Assembly (NCBI GenBank): GCA_910585825.1 | Contig: CAJUEY010000042.1 | Span: 1-21,238, forward strand | Origin: an uncultured Lachnospiraceae bacterium | GTDB taxonomy: Bacteria > Bacillota > Clostridia > Lachnospirales > Lachnospiraceae | Direction: 5' to 3' | DNA: 21,238 nucleotides | In this document: positions 7,506-15,883 of the stretch, in pieces | Position numbering within the stretch: position 1 is the first letter of the stretch | Layout: every line of letters starts with the position of its first letter | The notes under the pieces: model-generated | What the model was told of the DNA's origin: nothing | Databases searched by the model: none | Seen by the model: only the letters and a program-made list of their open reading frames with translations | Translations under genes and position numbers: made by a program

Positions 7506-8375
7506 ATGAATTTCAAGCATTTACAGACTTTCTATACATTAAGCAAAGAGAAAAATTTCACAAAAACAGCAGCTCTTTTAGGCTGCGCTCAATCTAATGT
7601 CACTACCCAGATCCGGCTTTTAGAATCGGAGCTTGGCGTCTTGCTTTTTGAACGCATCGGAAGACACATTTCCCTTACTCCGGAAGGAGAACGCCTTCTT
7701 CCCTATGCAAAAAAAATGCTTTCCCTGTCTGAAGAGATCTCTTCTCTTTATCACCATCCCGGCAGGCTTACCATAGGCGTCACAGAGTCCATCGCCGTCT
7801 ATCTGTCCGGAGATTTCCTAAAAGAATTTCTGGCTCTTTATCCGGATACTGAAATTTTTCTGAAAATGCTGGACGGAAAAGATTCCTGTAAAATGCTGCA
7901 TGAGGGAGAAATCGACCTTGCTATTGTATTAGATCTTCCTGTGAAACAAAATTCCATTCAGGTTCTGCAGTCCAAAAAAGAGCCTGTTCTTCTGACTGCC
8001 GCTTCCACCCATGAACTTTCCGGAAAAACCACGCTCTCCCCTTCGGATTTTGAGACCTATGGCATTTTACTTCCTCTTCCAAACTGCCCCTACCGCATTT
8101 TATTGGAACAAAAACTTCTTTCCGAAGGAATCCGCATCAAACCAGTACTGGAAACGGATTCTGTTTCTGTCATCAAAGAAAGCTCCCTTTGCGGCATCGG
8201 ACTGGGTCTGCTGCCCGAATTTGCCGTGCAAAAGGAGCTGATTTATCATATGCTTGAAAAAATCAATTATCCTATGGATTTTCCCATTTATACCCAGATA
8301 TTAATCCACAAAGATAAATGGATTTCTCCGGATCTGGAGCATTTTCTGGAGATAGCAAAACGTCATCTCATCTGA
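7506..8375 (+). CDS. LysR-family transcriptional regulator
   Basis: This is a 289-residue DNA-binding regulator. The N-terminal winged helix-turn-helix spans about residues 3-60, with the family signature NFTKTAALLGCAQSNVTTQI then LESELGVLLFER and LTPEGE. The rest is a periplasmic-binding-protein-like effector domain beginning about residue 88 (RLTIGVTES). The ATG has GAGGGA 5 nt upstream. It is divergent from porG with 220 bp between, the classic arrangement in which a LysR protein controls its neighbour and itself, so it probably senses a carbon or redox metabolite and regulates porGDAB (inference). The gene ends 27 bp from the convergent rsmF-type gene with no obvious terminator between. 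Confidence 0.93.
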   Translation: MNFKHLQTFYTLSKEKNFTKTAALLGCAQSNVTTQIRLLESELGVLLFERIGRHISLTPEGERLLPYAKKMLSLSEEISSLYHHPGRLTIGVTESIAVYLSGDFLKEFLALYPDTEIFLKMLDGKDSCKMLHEGEIDLAIVLDLPVKQNSIQVLQSKKEPVLLTAASTHELSGKTTLSPSDFETYGILLPLPNCPYRILLEQKLLSEGIRIKPVLETDSVSVIKESSLCGIGLGLLPEFAVQKELIYHMLEKINYPMDFPIYTQILIHKDKWISPDLEHFLEIAKRHLI

Positions 8376-8402
8376 TATTCGCAAAATTTGTCTGTTCTAT
8401 AC

Positions 8403-9779
8403 TTACTGCCTCGTCCACATCTTCCGAAGACCTTTGGGATAATGGTTTTTCATCATTCCGCCCGCCAGTTTCCCCCAGCCGATGCTGTATCCATCTGTGG
8501 TAATCAGATACCAGCCCTTTTCCCCTTCTGCAGGGATTGCCTGTCCGCCCAGATAGTCCAAAATTTCTCTGCTCTCTGATGAAAAATCCATACTGCGGCA
8601 GACCTTGTTTCGATTCAGATACAAAGCCAGTGCATGGGATGGTTCAAAGCGATTCTTCTTATTGGCACCCAGATGCAGTCCCGGACGAAGAACTTTCAGC
8701 CCCTTCAGAGAAGGCGTCTCCTTTGGCGCCAGATATAGCTGATCCCCAAAAGCAAGATAGATTCCCTCCGGCATTTCCTTGAGATTTTCTCTGCCAAATT
8801 TCAGAAATTCTTTATATTCTTCTTTGGAAATACTCTTTTCTTCCCTGCATGAAAAGGCGCCCGCATTCTCCGCTCCCTTCTTCTGCAGCACGGCAAGATA
8901 ATGTCCTTCCCCTCTCAGTTTATGAGGAAACAGACGAATCGTATCCTCAATATGGTCTGAGGAGCCTTCATACCAGCTTGGATTGCCGCCCGCCATACCG
9001 TCTGTTTTTTTTACCGGTAAAATCTCAAACTCCGGAAAACGTTTTAAAAAACGGCTGATGCTGCCTTCATTTTCTTCCGGTGCAAACGTACAGGTAGAAT
9101 ACACAAGCCTTCCGCCGGGTTTTAACATCTTTGCTGCACAAGCCAAAATATCATCCTGCCTGTTCGCGCACTGTCTGACATTTTCAAGGCTCCACTCTGT
9201 GAGGGCTGTCTCGTTTTTGCGGAACATCCCTTCTCCGGAACAGGGAGCATCCACTAAAATTTTATCAAAATATGCCTCGAATATCTCCGAAAGACGCTCC
9301 GGCGTTTCATTGGTCACAATTGCATTGCAAATGCCCATACGCTCTACATTTTCTGACAATATTTTCGCCCTGGCAGGATGAATCTCATTGCAGATGAAAA
9401 TCCCTTTTCCCTGCATTTTAGACCCAATCTGGGTGCTCTTTCCACCCGGTGCAGCGCATAAATCCAAAATCCGCTCTCCCGGCTCCACATCCAGATATTC
9501 TGCCGGTGCCATGGCGCTGGGTTCCTGAATATAATAGACGCCGGCCTCATGATAGGGATGTCTGCCCGGTGCGTCCTCCCCGGTGTAATAATATCCCTCC
9601 TTAATCCAGGGTACCGGAGAAAGAGAAAAGGGAGCATTTGTAAAAAAAATCTGTTCCGCTTTTGCAGGATTCACCCTAAGCGCCTGTTCACTTTTCTGAC
9701 TGTAACTAATTTGAAATGCAGGATACTCGTCTTCGAGCATCCTGCACATTCTCTTTTCAAATTCCTGTGGTAGTTTCAT
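8403..9779 (-). CDS. rsmF: RsmF-type 16S rRNA cytosine-C5 methyltransferase (NOL1/NOP2/Sun family)
   Basis: This SAM-dependent methyltransferase makes 5-methylcytosine in ribosomal RNA. The order is an N-terminal RNA-binding segment with ALRVNP (33-38), SAM motif I DLCAAPGGKSTQ (106-117), motif IV DAPCSGEGMF (177-186) with C180, and motif VI STC (228-230) with the catalytic C230. The C-terminal part (about 300-458), including a GLHLGANKKNRFEPSHALAL stretch, is the extra domain typical of Gram-positive RsmF-like proteins. The ATG starts 2 nt after the stop of the secreted-protein gene and lacks a good Shine-Dalgarno site, suggesting translational coupling. The family is certain; the exact modified base is not readable. 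Confidence 0.88.
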   Translation of the reverse strand: MKLPQEFEKRMCRMLEDEYPAFQISYSQKSEQALRVNPAKAEQIFFTNAPFSLSPVPWIKEGYYYTGEDAPGRHPYHEAGVYYIQEPSAMAPAEYLDVEPGERILDLCAAPGGKSTQIGSKMQGKGIFICNEIHPARAKILSENVERMGICNAIVTNETPERLSEIFEAYFDKILVDAPCSGEGMFRKNETALTEWSLENVRQCANRQDDILACAAKMLKPGGRLVYSTCTFAPEENEGSISRFLKRFPEFEILPVKKTDGMAGGNPSWYEGSSDHIEDTIRLFPHKLRGEGHYLAVLQKKGAENAGAFSCREEKSISKEEYKEFLKFGRENLKEMPEGIYLAFGDQLYLAPKETPSLKGLKVLRPGLHLGANKKNRFEPSHALALYLNRNKVCRSMDFSSESREILDYLGGQAIPAEGEKGWYLITTDGYSIGWGKLAGGMMKNHYPKGLRKMWTRQ

Positions 9780-9781
9780 GA

Positions 9782-12700
9782 TTAATTAATCTTTATTTTT
9801 ACTGTCGCTTTTTTGTTGCTGCCGTCAGTTGCCATTGCCGTAATCTTCACGGTTTTTCCTTTTCCTGCTGATAATGCCTTTACAACGCCTTTGGAACTTA
9901 CCGTTGCATATTTTTCATTGGAAGAAGTCCACTTGATCGTCTTATTTATCTTCTTTCCGCTGCCTGTCACCTGTGCTTTTAATTTCATGCTTCTGCCCGC
10001 TTTCAGGCGTTTCTGCGCGTTTTTAATCTTTACTTTTTTTACGACGTGCTTCATCAGCTTTATGGTAATTGACGCCGACTTGCCGCTGCCGTCTGCTGCT
10101 TTTGCCGTAATGGTTACGGATTTTCCCGCCCCGGCTTTCTTTGTAGTCACGACTCCGGCTGCATCTACCGTAGCATAGCTTGAATTGCCGGACTCCCATG
10201 TAAGTTTTTTGTCGCTGGCATTTGCCGGTAATACTTCTGTCTGCAAAGCCACTTTCTTGCCCGCTGCAATTTTGACAGAGATGGCAGAGATGGAAATGCT
10301 CTGTACCAAGGTCTTGCTCTCTGTTCCCTGAACTGTAATTTCCGTTTTGCCTTCCCCATCGCTAAAAGTTTTGCCGCAGACGCTGCAGATGTAATAGCTG
10401 CCGTTTTCTGAAGTCTGTTTGTTCAGTGTATGACCCGTAGCAGGAACTGCTGTCACTGTTGCCGGATCTTTTTCACCGCATACGGCGCAGTGTTTGGATT
10501 TGCTCCCCGGATTGGTACAGGTAGGCTGCAAATCTATCGTATCATCACTGTTCCAGTTATGGCCTGTGGGATCTATATCTCTTGTATCCTCTTTCTGACA
10601 TGTGCCGCAGATCCGTTTTTCCGTTCCGGATTCTGTGCAGGTTGGCTGTTTTGCTACCGTCCACCCGCCATAATTATGATCTGCCGGAATTGTCTCAGTC
10701 TCTCCGCTCTTTCCGCAAACCGTGCAGTGTTTGGATTTCAGTCCGGGTTCGGTACAGGTCGCCTCTTTATCTACTGTATATTCCTCCGCCCATACATGGA
10801 CGTCACAGGCCGCCCGGAAAACAATATTTTTGGCTCCTGCAAATCCGGCTTCTTTCCGCTGCGCCCAGGAAGCTTCTTTGGAGCTTAAATAATATATGGT
10901 TAAATCATCACCGGCAAACACACTGCTCGCCTCATAATCCTCTCCGGCTTCTGTATCCGTAAAATCAGGGCAGTCTCCCAGGAAAGATACTTCTCTCAGT
11001 GACGTACAGCCTTTAAATGCTTCCTCCTGGATATTCGTAACGCTATCCGGTATCGTAACACTGACAAGATTGCTGCAGTCCATAAATGCATATGGATTGA
11101 TCACTGTTACTGTATCCGGAAGAATAATTTCTCCCCCTGTTTTCTCCAAGCCGAAAATAACCTCTGTTTTATTTTTATTATACAAAATACCGTTTTCAAA
11201 TACGAAAGACTGATTCTCCGGATTTACAGTAAACGTTGTCAGACTGCTGCAGCCCAAAAATGCCCCTGGTCCAATCATCGTTACATTTTTCGGAATCTCT
11301 ATCTCTGTCAGGCTTCTGCAATATGCAAATGCCAGCGGGTCAATTCTTGTAATGCTTTCCGGCAGTTTCAGTTTCTTAATCTGGCTGCCTGCAAATGCCG
11401 TCATTCCAATCTCTCTCAATCCTTCCGGCAGAGATATTTCGGATATCTTATCAAAATAGGCAAACGCCCAATTGGAAACACTTGTAATTCCTTCTTCTAC
11501 AACAACCCGTTCTACTTCAGCATTATAAACGCTCCATGGCGCATTTTTAGTATCCGTAACATCTTCCGGCACCGGCATATCGCCGGTACCCCTGATATTT
11601 AAGAATCCATCTTGATCCAGCGTCCATGCTATACCGGAATCAAATCTTCCGCTTGCTTTATAATTGAATGCAAATTTTGAATCGGCAATCTGTAAGATGC
11701 TGTCAGCATATAAGTCCGATGTCTGCTCATCATACACGTACTTGATCGGCTTTTGTTCCGGAATCTCCACTTCATATCCGTTTCCGTATCCGACACCTTT
11801 GTCGTCTGTAATTGCTTTGTACTCGCCGCCGGCCAAAAACAATTTGTCAGGCGCGCCAATGGAGCCTCCGTCACAATTGGTCACATCAACAATATAATTC
11901 TTTTTATCACTCATTGTAACAATATTCCACATATGGGCTCCGGCGCCTGTTCCGCCGATCATATCTCCGGTAACCGTATAACATCTGATATCCGGATTAA
12001 AAAAATCAGACATATCGCAGAGATACTGAAATGCTTTGGAATAACCTTCACAGACAACATCTGTTCCATCGTCTCCATCGAATACCCAGATCAACTGCCA
12101 TGGATTTCCATAGGGTGTTGTGACTTCCTCAGCGGCAGATGTATTATAAGAAACCATCTCACAGATTTCTTTCCTGTAGTTGTCTAATTTGTCATAGTCG
12201 CTGAATCCTTCGTATTTTTTGACTATGGCTTTTGCATTGTCAGAAGCTGTTTTAGCCGTCTGCACCAATGTATTCTTTACTGTATACAAGGAATCTGACG
12301 CATCTTTATCCTGATATTCCTCCGCAACAGGAAAAAAATATGTAATGCCGTCTCCCGTCAATGTCAGCTTATACTCGGTTCCGTTGTGTGCAGCACTCAT
12401 GCGGTATCCTTCTCCGCTTACTCCTTCTGTTTTATCAAACCAATAAAAGGCATAGGGACAATCCACCAGCAAATAATTCAAAACTTTTCTCAGATCTATA
12501 TGAACTTTCTCCATCAAAGCTTCTTGCGCCGCCTGAGATATCGCGCCATTTTCTATAATGGAAGATACACCCAGATCAGACGCTGAATATCCATCCGAAG
12601 GCACGCCCAAAGCTTCAAACGGCACCAGCAGTTTTGTATCGGATATTTCTCCCGATGCGATTTTTTCAATTTTGTCTTTTAAGATCCGATATGCAGCCGC

Positions 12701-12970
12701 ATCGTTTCCTTCCAGATTTCCTTCCGCATAGTCTCCTAATATCGTGGTTCCATAACTGCCATAGAACAGCTCATTCAAATAACCCTCAAGCAGTTCATCG
12801 TTTTCCGGCAATTCCCCCAGAACATCTTCCATAGATTCCGTATATTCTTCATTTTCTGCATACGCGATTTCTTTTTGATCTGTTTCATCTGCCAAAACAG
12901 GGCAGGAAGCCGCCGCAGTAAATGCCATTACTGCAGATAAAACAAACGACAGGTATCGTTTTACTTTCAT
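9782..12970 (-). CDS. secreted multidomain protein: transglutaminase-like, LRR_5, Cys-pair repeats, two Ig-like (Big_2) domains
   Basis: The protein has 1062 residues from the ATG at 12970, which has AGGAGGG 8 nt upstream; a TTG seven codons earlier is less likely. A signal peptide spans about 1-27 (KVKRY, hydrophobic core, cleavage after VLA). Residues about 280-385 form a transglutaminase-like domain with the triad C307 (VCEGYS), H346 (GAHMWN) and D362 (IVDVTNCD). BspA-like LRR_5 repeats follow (about 480-680). Next are three to four copies of a TCT-P-G-KSKHC-VCG unit (about 735-868) whose CxxC pairs suggest metal binding or disulfides. Two Big_2 domains end the protein (about 888-972 and 974-1062). 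There is no LPXTG or membrane anchor, so it is probably secreted or held non-covalently. The role is unknown; adhesion or cross-linking is a guess. Confidence 0.88.
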   Translation of the reverse strand: MKVKRYLSFVLSAVMAFTAAASCPVLADETDQKEIAYAENEEYTESMEDVLGELPENDELLEGYLNELFYGSYGTTILGDYAEGNLEGNDAAAYRILKDKIEKIASGEISDTKLLVPFEALGVPSDGYSASDLGVSSIIENGAISQAAQEALMEKVHIDLRKVLNYLLVDCPYAFYWFDKTEGVSGEGYRMSAAHNGTEYKLTLTGDGITYFFPVAEEYQDKDASDSLYTVKNTLVQTAKTASDNAKAIVKKYEGFSDYDKLDNYRKEICEMVSYNTSAAEEVTTPYGNPWQLIWVFDGDDGTDVVCEGYSKAFQYLCDMSDFFNPDIRCYTVTGDMIGGTGAGAHMWNIVTMSDKKNYIVDVTNCDGGSIGAPDKLFLAGGEYKAITDDKGVGYGNGYEVEIPEQKPIKYVYDEQTSDLYADSILQIADSKFAFNYKASGRFDSGIAWTLDQDGFLNIRGTGDMPVPEDVTDTKNAPWSVYNAEVERVVVEEGITSVSNWAFAYFDKISEISLPEGLREIGMTAFAGSQIKKLKLPESITRIDPLAFAYCRSLTEIEIPKNVTMIGPGAFLGCSSLTTFTVNPENQSFVFENGILYNKNKTEVIFGLEKTGGEIILPDTVTVINPYAFMDCSNLVSVTIPDSVTNIQEEAFKGCTSLREVSFLGDCPDFTDTEAGEDYEASSVFAGDDLTIYYLSSKEASWAQRKEAGFAGAKNIVFRAACDVHVWAEEYTVDKEATCTEPGLKSKHCTVCGKSGETETIPADHNYGGWTVAKQPTCTESGTEKRICGTCQKEDTRDIDPTGHNWNSDDTIDLQPTCTNPGSKSKHCAVCGEKDPATVTAVPATGHTLNKQTSENGSYYICSVCGKTFSDGEGKTEITVQGTESKTLVQSISISAISVKIAAGKKVALQTEVLPANASDKKLTWESGNSSYATVDAAGVVTTKKAGAGKSVTITAKAADGSGKSASITIKLMKHVVKKVKIKNAQKRLKAGRSMKLKAQVTGSGKKINKTIKWTSSNEKYATVSSKGVVKALSAGKGKTVKITAMATDGSNKKATVKIKIN

Positions 12971-12998
12971 AAAAATTTCCCTCCTGAACAAAAATGAT

Positions 12999-13019
12999 AT
13001 CAGGGGTCATCCCCCTGAT
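12999..13019 (-). promoter_or_regulatory. leader hairpin upstream of the secreted-protein gene
   Basis: ATCAGGGG and CCCCTGAT form a perfect 8-bp stem with a 5-nt loop inside the predicted 5' leader, about 30 nt before the start codon. On the minus strand a T5 run follows after ATATCA, so it could act as an attenuator, an mRNA stabiliser or simply a leader structure. Confidence 0.5.
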
Positions 13020-13040
13020 TACCTACACATCAACGATTCA

Positions 13041-13069
13041 ATTATATCGGCTTAACGAGCATAAGTCAA
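13041..13069 (-). promoter_or_regulatory. strong sigma-A promoter of the secreted-protein gene
   Basis: On the minus strand TTGACT (13069-13064) and a perfect TATAAT (13046-13041) are 17 bp apart. Transcription would start near 13034, giving a leader of about 64 nt that includes the hairpin at 12999-13019. Confidence 0.8.
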
Positions 13070-13104
13070 TCATTTTCCATATCTGCTGCTTATCAATCAT
13101 TTTC
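13066..13104. repeat. two perfect 12-bp direct repeats over the -35 region
   Basis: TCAATCATTTTC occurs at 13066-13077 and 13093-13104, 27 bp apart start to start. The first copy overlaps the -35 box of the secreted-protein promoter. The second ends immediately beside the stop codon of the AraC-family gene. This is a plausible tandem regulator site, perhaps for that AraC protein. Confidence 0.55.
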
Positions 13105-14001
13105 TCAAAACTGCATCTGTTTTTTCCGGTACTGTGACGGCGTACACCCATAAATCTGCCGAAATGCTCTGGAAAAATAACTCATTTCCTGAAAACCGCA
13201 CTGCCCGCCCACAGCCGCAACCGGAAAATCTGTATTTTTTAATAATTCCGCAGCACACTGCAGACGGTAGTTTTTCAGATAAGCAATGGGCGCGATTCCA
13301 ATGGTCTGGCGAAAGCAGCGCATGCATTCACTCTCGCTGACGGATGCGCTGGCTGCAATCTGCCGGATCGCAATCGTTTCATCAAAATGCTGTTGAATAA
13401 ACTTCAGCATCATTTTCATACGCTCGTTTTGCCGCAGTATCTTCTCAGGAAGCACCTTCTCCCGCACAGACTGCTGCTGTTTTAAAATGCCGATACACAA
13501 AGAAAGCTCATTTCTTGCGGTCATTTCATAAGCTTCTTTTTCATCTGCGCAGACTTCCCAGGCTGTGCGGATATGCCCAATCATCTTCTGCTGCCAGGAA
13601 ATGGCTTTATCCAGAAAAACACCCGGCAGAGAACGATCCGAAATCACCGGCAAAACATATTTCTGCCAGAAAACGCTGTCAATACTTCCGCCGATCAATC
13701 TGGGATGAAACACCAGACAGCGCTCTTGTAAAAAAGCATCGGAAGTTTTTTCCACTGCATGCAGAACGCCTGCATTGATAAAACAGCCGTTTCCCTCTGT
13801 TACTTCGTATTTTTCAGAAGAAAACCGAACCAATGCACTTCCTTTTTCTATAATAATCATCTCCAGCTCATCATGCCAGTGCCAGGGAACCGGAATCGTA
13901 TGTCTGTCATTGGAATAACATGCCACAGGAAAAGCAAAAGAGCCATGCTCTTTCACTTCCCTTTTACGATCATCTGTTATACAGTCACATAAAGCAATCA
14001 T
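13105..14001 (-). CDS. AraC-family transcriptional regulator
   Basis: This is a 298-residue regulator with an N-terminal cupin-like sensor (VPWHWHDELEMIIIEKGSA, about 38-56) and a C-terminal double helix-turn-helix (about 195-298). The latter contains IAASASVSESECMRCFRQTI and the family-typical CGFQEMSYFSRAFRQIYGCT. The ATG has GGAGG upstream. It is divergent from a MATE transporter and lies directly upstream of the secreted-protein gene on the same strand, so it could control either. The inducer is unknown. Confidence 0.92.
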   Translation of the reverse strand: MIALCDCITDDRKREVKEHGSFAFPVACYSNDRHTIPVPWHWHDELEMIIIEKGSALVRFSSEKYEVTEGNGCFINAGVLHAVEKTSDAFLQERCLVFHPRLIGGSIDSVFWQKYVLPVISDRSLPGVFLDKAISWQQKMIGHIRTAWEVCADEKEAYEMTARNELSLCIGILKQQQSVREKVLPEKILRQNERMKMMLKFIQQHFDETIAIRQIAASASVSESECMRCFRQTIGIAPIAYLKNYRLQCAAELLKNTDFPVAAVGGQCGFQEMSYFSRAFRQIYGCTPSQYRKKQMQF

Positions 14002-14071
14002 TGCCGCCTCCTTTTCCTTCTCAGAAGAAGTCTGAATTTCCCAATATTTTCAATTCTGATAGTTTTGTACT

Positions 14072-14101
14072 ATTATATGGCAGAATAATTCTAAAAATCA
14101 A
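14072..14101 (-). promoter_or_regulatory. promoter of the AraC-family gene
   Basis: On the minus strand TTGATT (14101-14096) and TATAAT (14077-14072) are 18 bp apart. The palindrome AGAATAATTCT (14082-14092) lies in the spacer, and an ATAGT-N5-ACTAT dyad (14059-14073) lies at the start region; both are possible operator sites. Confidence 0.55.
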
Positions 14102-14111
14102 GTTGTTTTGG

Positions 14112-14120
14112 TGATATAAT
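14112..14120 (+). promoter_or_regulatory. extended -10 promoter of the MATE gene
   Basis: TGATATAAT is a perfect extended -10 element. No good -35 is present at the normal distance, which extended -10 promoters tolerate. The start would be near 14127, about 50 nt before the MATE start codon. It sits next to the divergent AraC-gene promoter, so one regulator could affect both. Confidence 0.55.
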
Positions 14121-14175
14121 CCTGTCTGAATCTATAGTTCATTTCCCCGATTGTTGATATGAAGGAGGCTATACT

Positions 14176-15546
14176 ATGAATCGTGAATTTTACAAAAAAT
14201 TATTATCACTTGTACTTCCCATTGCCTTTCAGCAGTTTATGCTGTCTTTAGTCAGTGCGTCAGACGCCCTGATGCTGGGGTTTATCAGTCAGGACGCTCT
14301 CTCGGCAGTTTCTCTTGCCGGACAGGTGATGTTTGTTTTCAACTTATTTTTAACGTCATTTTCCATGGGAACCAGTATGATGGCTGCGCAATACTGGGGA
14401 AAAGGCGACAAAGAAACAGTGTCAAAAATACTGGCATTTGTTCTTCGCACCGCCCTGACTGTTTCTTTCGTATTTTTTATAGGGACGCTGTTTTTCCCAC
14501 GACAGCTTATGTACATTTTTACCTCGGAGCGAAATTTGATTGACGGAGGCGTTGTCTATTTACAGGCGTCGGCAATATCCTACCTGCTCTGCGGCATATC
14601 CCAGATTTATCTGTGCATTATGAAAAACAGCGGCCATGCAGTAAAAAGCACCCTCATCAGCTCAACTGCCGTTATTTTAAATATCGCTCTCAACGCTGCA
14701 TTGATTTTCGGTCTGGGAAATTTCCCGGCGCTTGGGATTGCCGGCGCTGCTTATGCAACGGTAATTGCCAGAGCGTTGGAAATGATCTGGGCAGTTTTGG
14801 ATTCTGCAAAAGCAGGAAGAATCCGTCTGAACCTGAATTTCTTTTTTCACGCAGACAAAAGTCTGGAAAAAATATACTGGAAATATTCTCTGCCTATCCT
14901 CGGCAATGAACTGGCATGGGGCTGTGGATTTACCATGTATTCTGTTGTCATGGGACACATGGGAAGCGACGCCGTAGCAGCAAATTCCATTGCAAACATT
15001 GCCAAAAATCTGATGATATGCTTTTGTCTCGGAATTGCAAACGGCGGCAGCATCCTTGTGGGAAATGAACTTGGAGCAGGAAGGCTTGACCGCGCCAGGG
15101 AATACGGCGGAAAGCTGTGCCGTCTGTCCATTGCAGGAGGCATAGCGTCCGGCGGACTTTTACTGCTGTTTTCTCCACTTATTCTTCATTTTGCAGCTCT
15201 GGGAGCCCAGGCAGAAGAATATTTAAAATGGATGTTTTTCATCTGCTCCTATTATTTGATTGGAAAATCCATAAACTCAACTACCATTGGAGGAATTTTC
15301 AGCGCGGGCGGCGATACTCGATTCGGCCTCATCTGTGATACGGTAACTTTGTGGTGCGTCACGGTTCCCATGGGATGTATTGCCGCATTTGTTTTCAACT
15401 GGCCGGTGCTTGCTGTCTATTTTGTATTAAATCTGGATGAAATTGTAAAACTGCCGGCAGTCTACCGGCATTATAAGGAATACCGCTGGGTAAAAAATCT
15501 TACGCAGAACCCGGACTTTTCCGAAAAGGCTGCTGCAGAATATTAA
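14176..15546 (+). CDS. MATE-family multidrug/metabolite exporter
   Basis: This is a 456-residue integral membrane antiporter of the MATE family, which usually exports organic cations or drugs using a Na+ or H+ gradient. It has about 12 hydrophobic segments in two homologous halves. Family hallmarks are the N-terminal PIAFQQFMLSLVSASDALMLG (split over about 15-35), an AAQYWGKGD stretch (about 74-82) and its second-half counterpart VGNELGAGRLDRAREYGGKL (about 295-314). The ATG has AAGGAGG upstream. It is divergent from an AraC-family gene, which probably regulates it. The substrate cannot be read from sequence. Confidence 0.92.
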   Translation: MNREFYKKLLSLVLPIAFQQFMLSLVSASDALMLGFISQDALSAVSLAGQVMFVFNLFLTSFSMGTSMMAAQYWGKGDKETVSKILAFVLRTALTVSFVFFIGTLFFPRQLMYIFTSERNLIDGGVVYLQASAISYLLCGISQIYLCIMKNSGHAVKSTLISSTAVILNIALNAALIFGLGNFPALGIAGAAYATVIARALEMIWAVLDSAKAGRIRLNLNFFFHADKSLEKIYWKYSLPILGNELAWGCGFTMYSVVMGHMGSDAVAANSIANIAKNLMICFCLGIANGGSILVGNELGAGRLDRAREYGGKLCRLSIAGGIASGGLLLLFSPLILHFAALGAQAEEYLKWMFFICSYYLIGKSINSTTIGGIFSAGGDTRFGLICDTVTLWCVTVPMGCIAAFVFNWPVLAVYFVLNLDEIVKLPAVYRHYKEYRWVKNLTQNPDFSEKAAAEY

Positions 15547-15818
15547 TCTTTCATGGCATTCTGCATGTATTTGTGATAAGATTTTAACATGCATACATTG
15601 GAAAAAGCTGTTATGGACAATTTTTCCGGTCTGCTCATGGATCAATGACATTGTGACATGGAAAAACCTCTATCTTGAATCTTTCCTTAGAAATTTTACA
15701 GATATATCTTTCTGGATCATATTTTCCATACATTTCTTTGTTTTCTGGGCAGGAGAAGAAATGGAGCGTTGGACATCTCCGGCAAAAGATTCCGATTTCT
15801 GATAGATTTGTTATAAAA
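15547..15818. other. intergenic region without a supported gene
   Basis: This stretch after the MATE gene contains no convincing coding sequence or RNA. A TGCATGT/ACATGCA inverted repeat (15562-15568 and 15587-15593) with an 18-nt loop lies just after the MATE stop, but no T-run follows, so it is only a weak candidate for the MATE transcript end. Confidence 0.5.
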
Positions 15819-15853
15819 AATAAGCTGGCAGATAATAATTGTGCCAGCTTATT
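15819..15853 (-). terminator. rho-independent terminator of the iorA-iorB-paaK operon
   Basis: A perfect 12-bp inverted repeat, AATAAGCTGGCA and TGCCAGCTTATT, has an 11-nt loop. On the minus strand it is followed by a T-run (the A-run at 15813-15820). It lies about 30 nt after the paaK stop. On the plus strand the following bases are less T-rich, but it may also stop read-through from the MATE gene. Confidence 0.88.
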
Positions 15854-15883
15854 CTAACATTCATAAAATCCGTTATCCTGTTT

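Noticed and set aside
15761..15799. 12-codon ORF preceded by GGAG after the MATE gene
   Set aside because: Too short, with no downstream gene on that strand for it to regulate; a chance ribosome-site match.
15675..15857. 60-codon plus-strand ORF after the MATE gene
   Set aside because: No ribosome binding site, low-complexity composition, and it runs through the paaK terminator.
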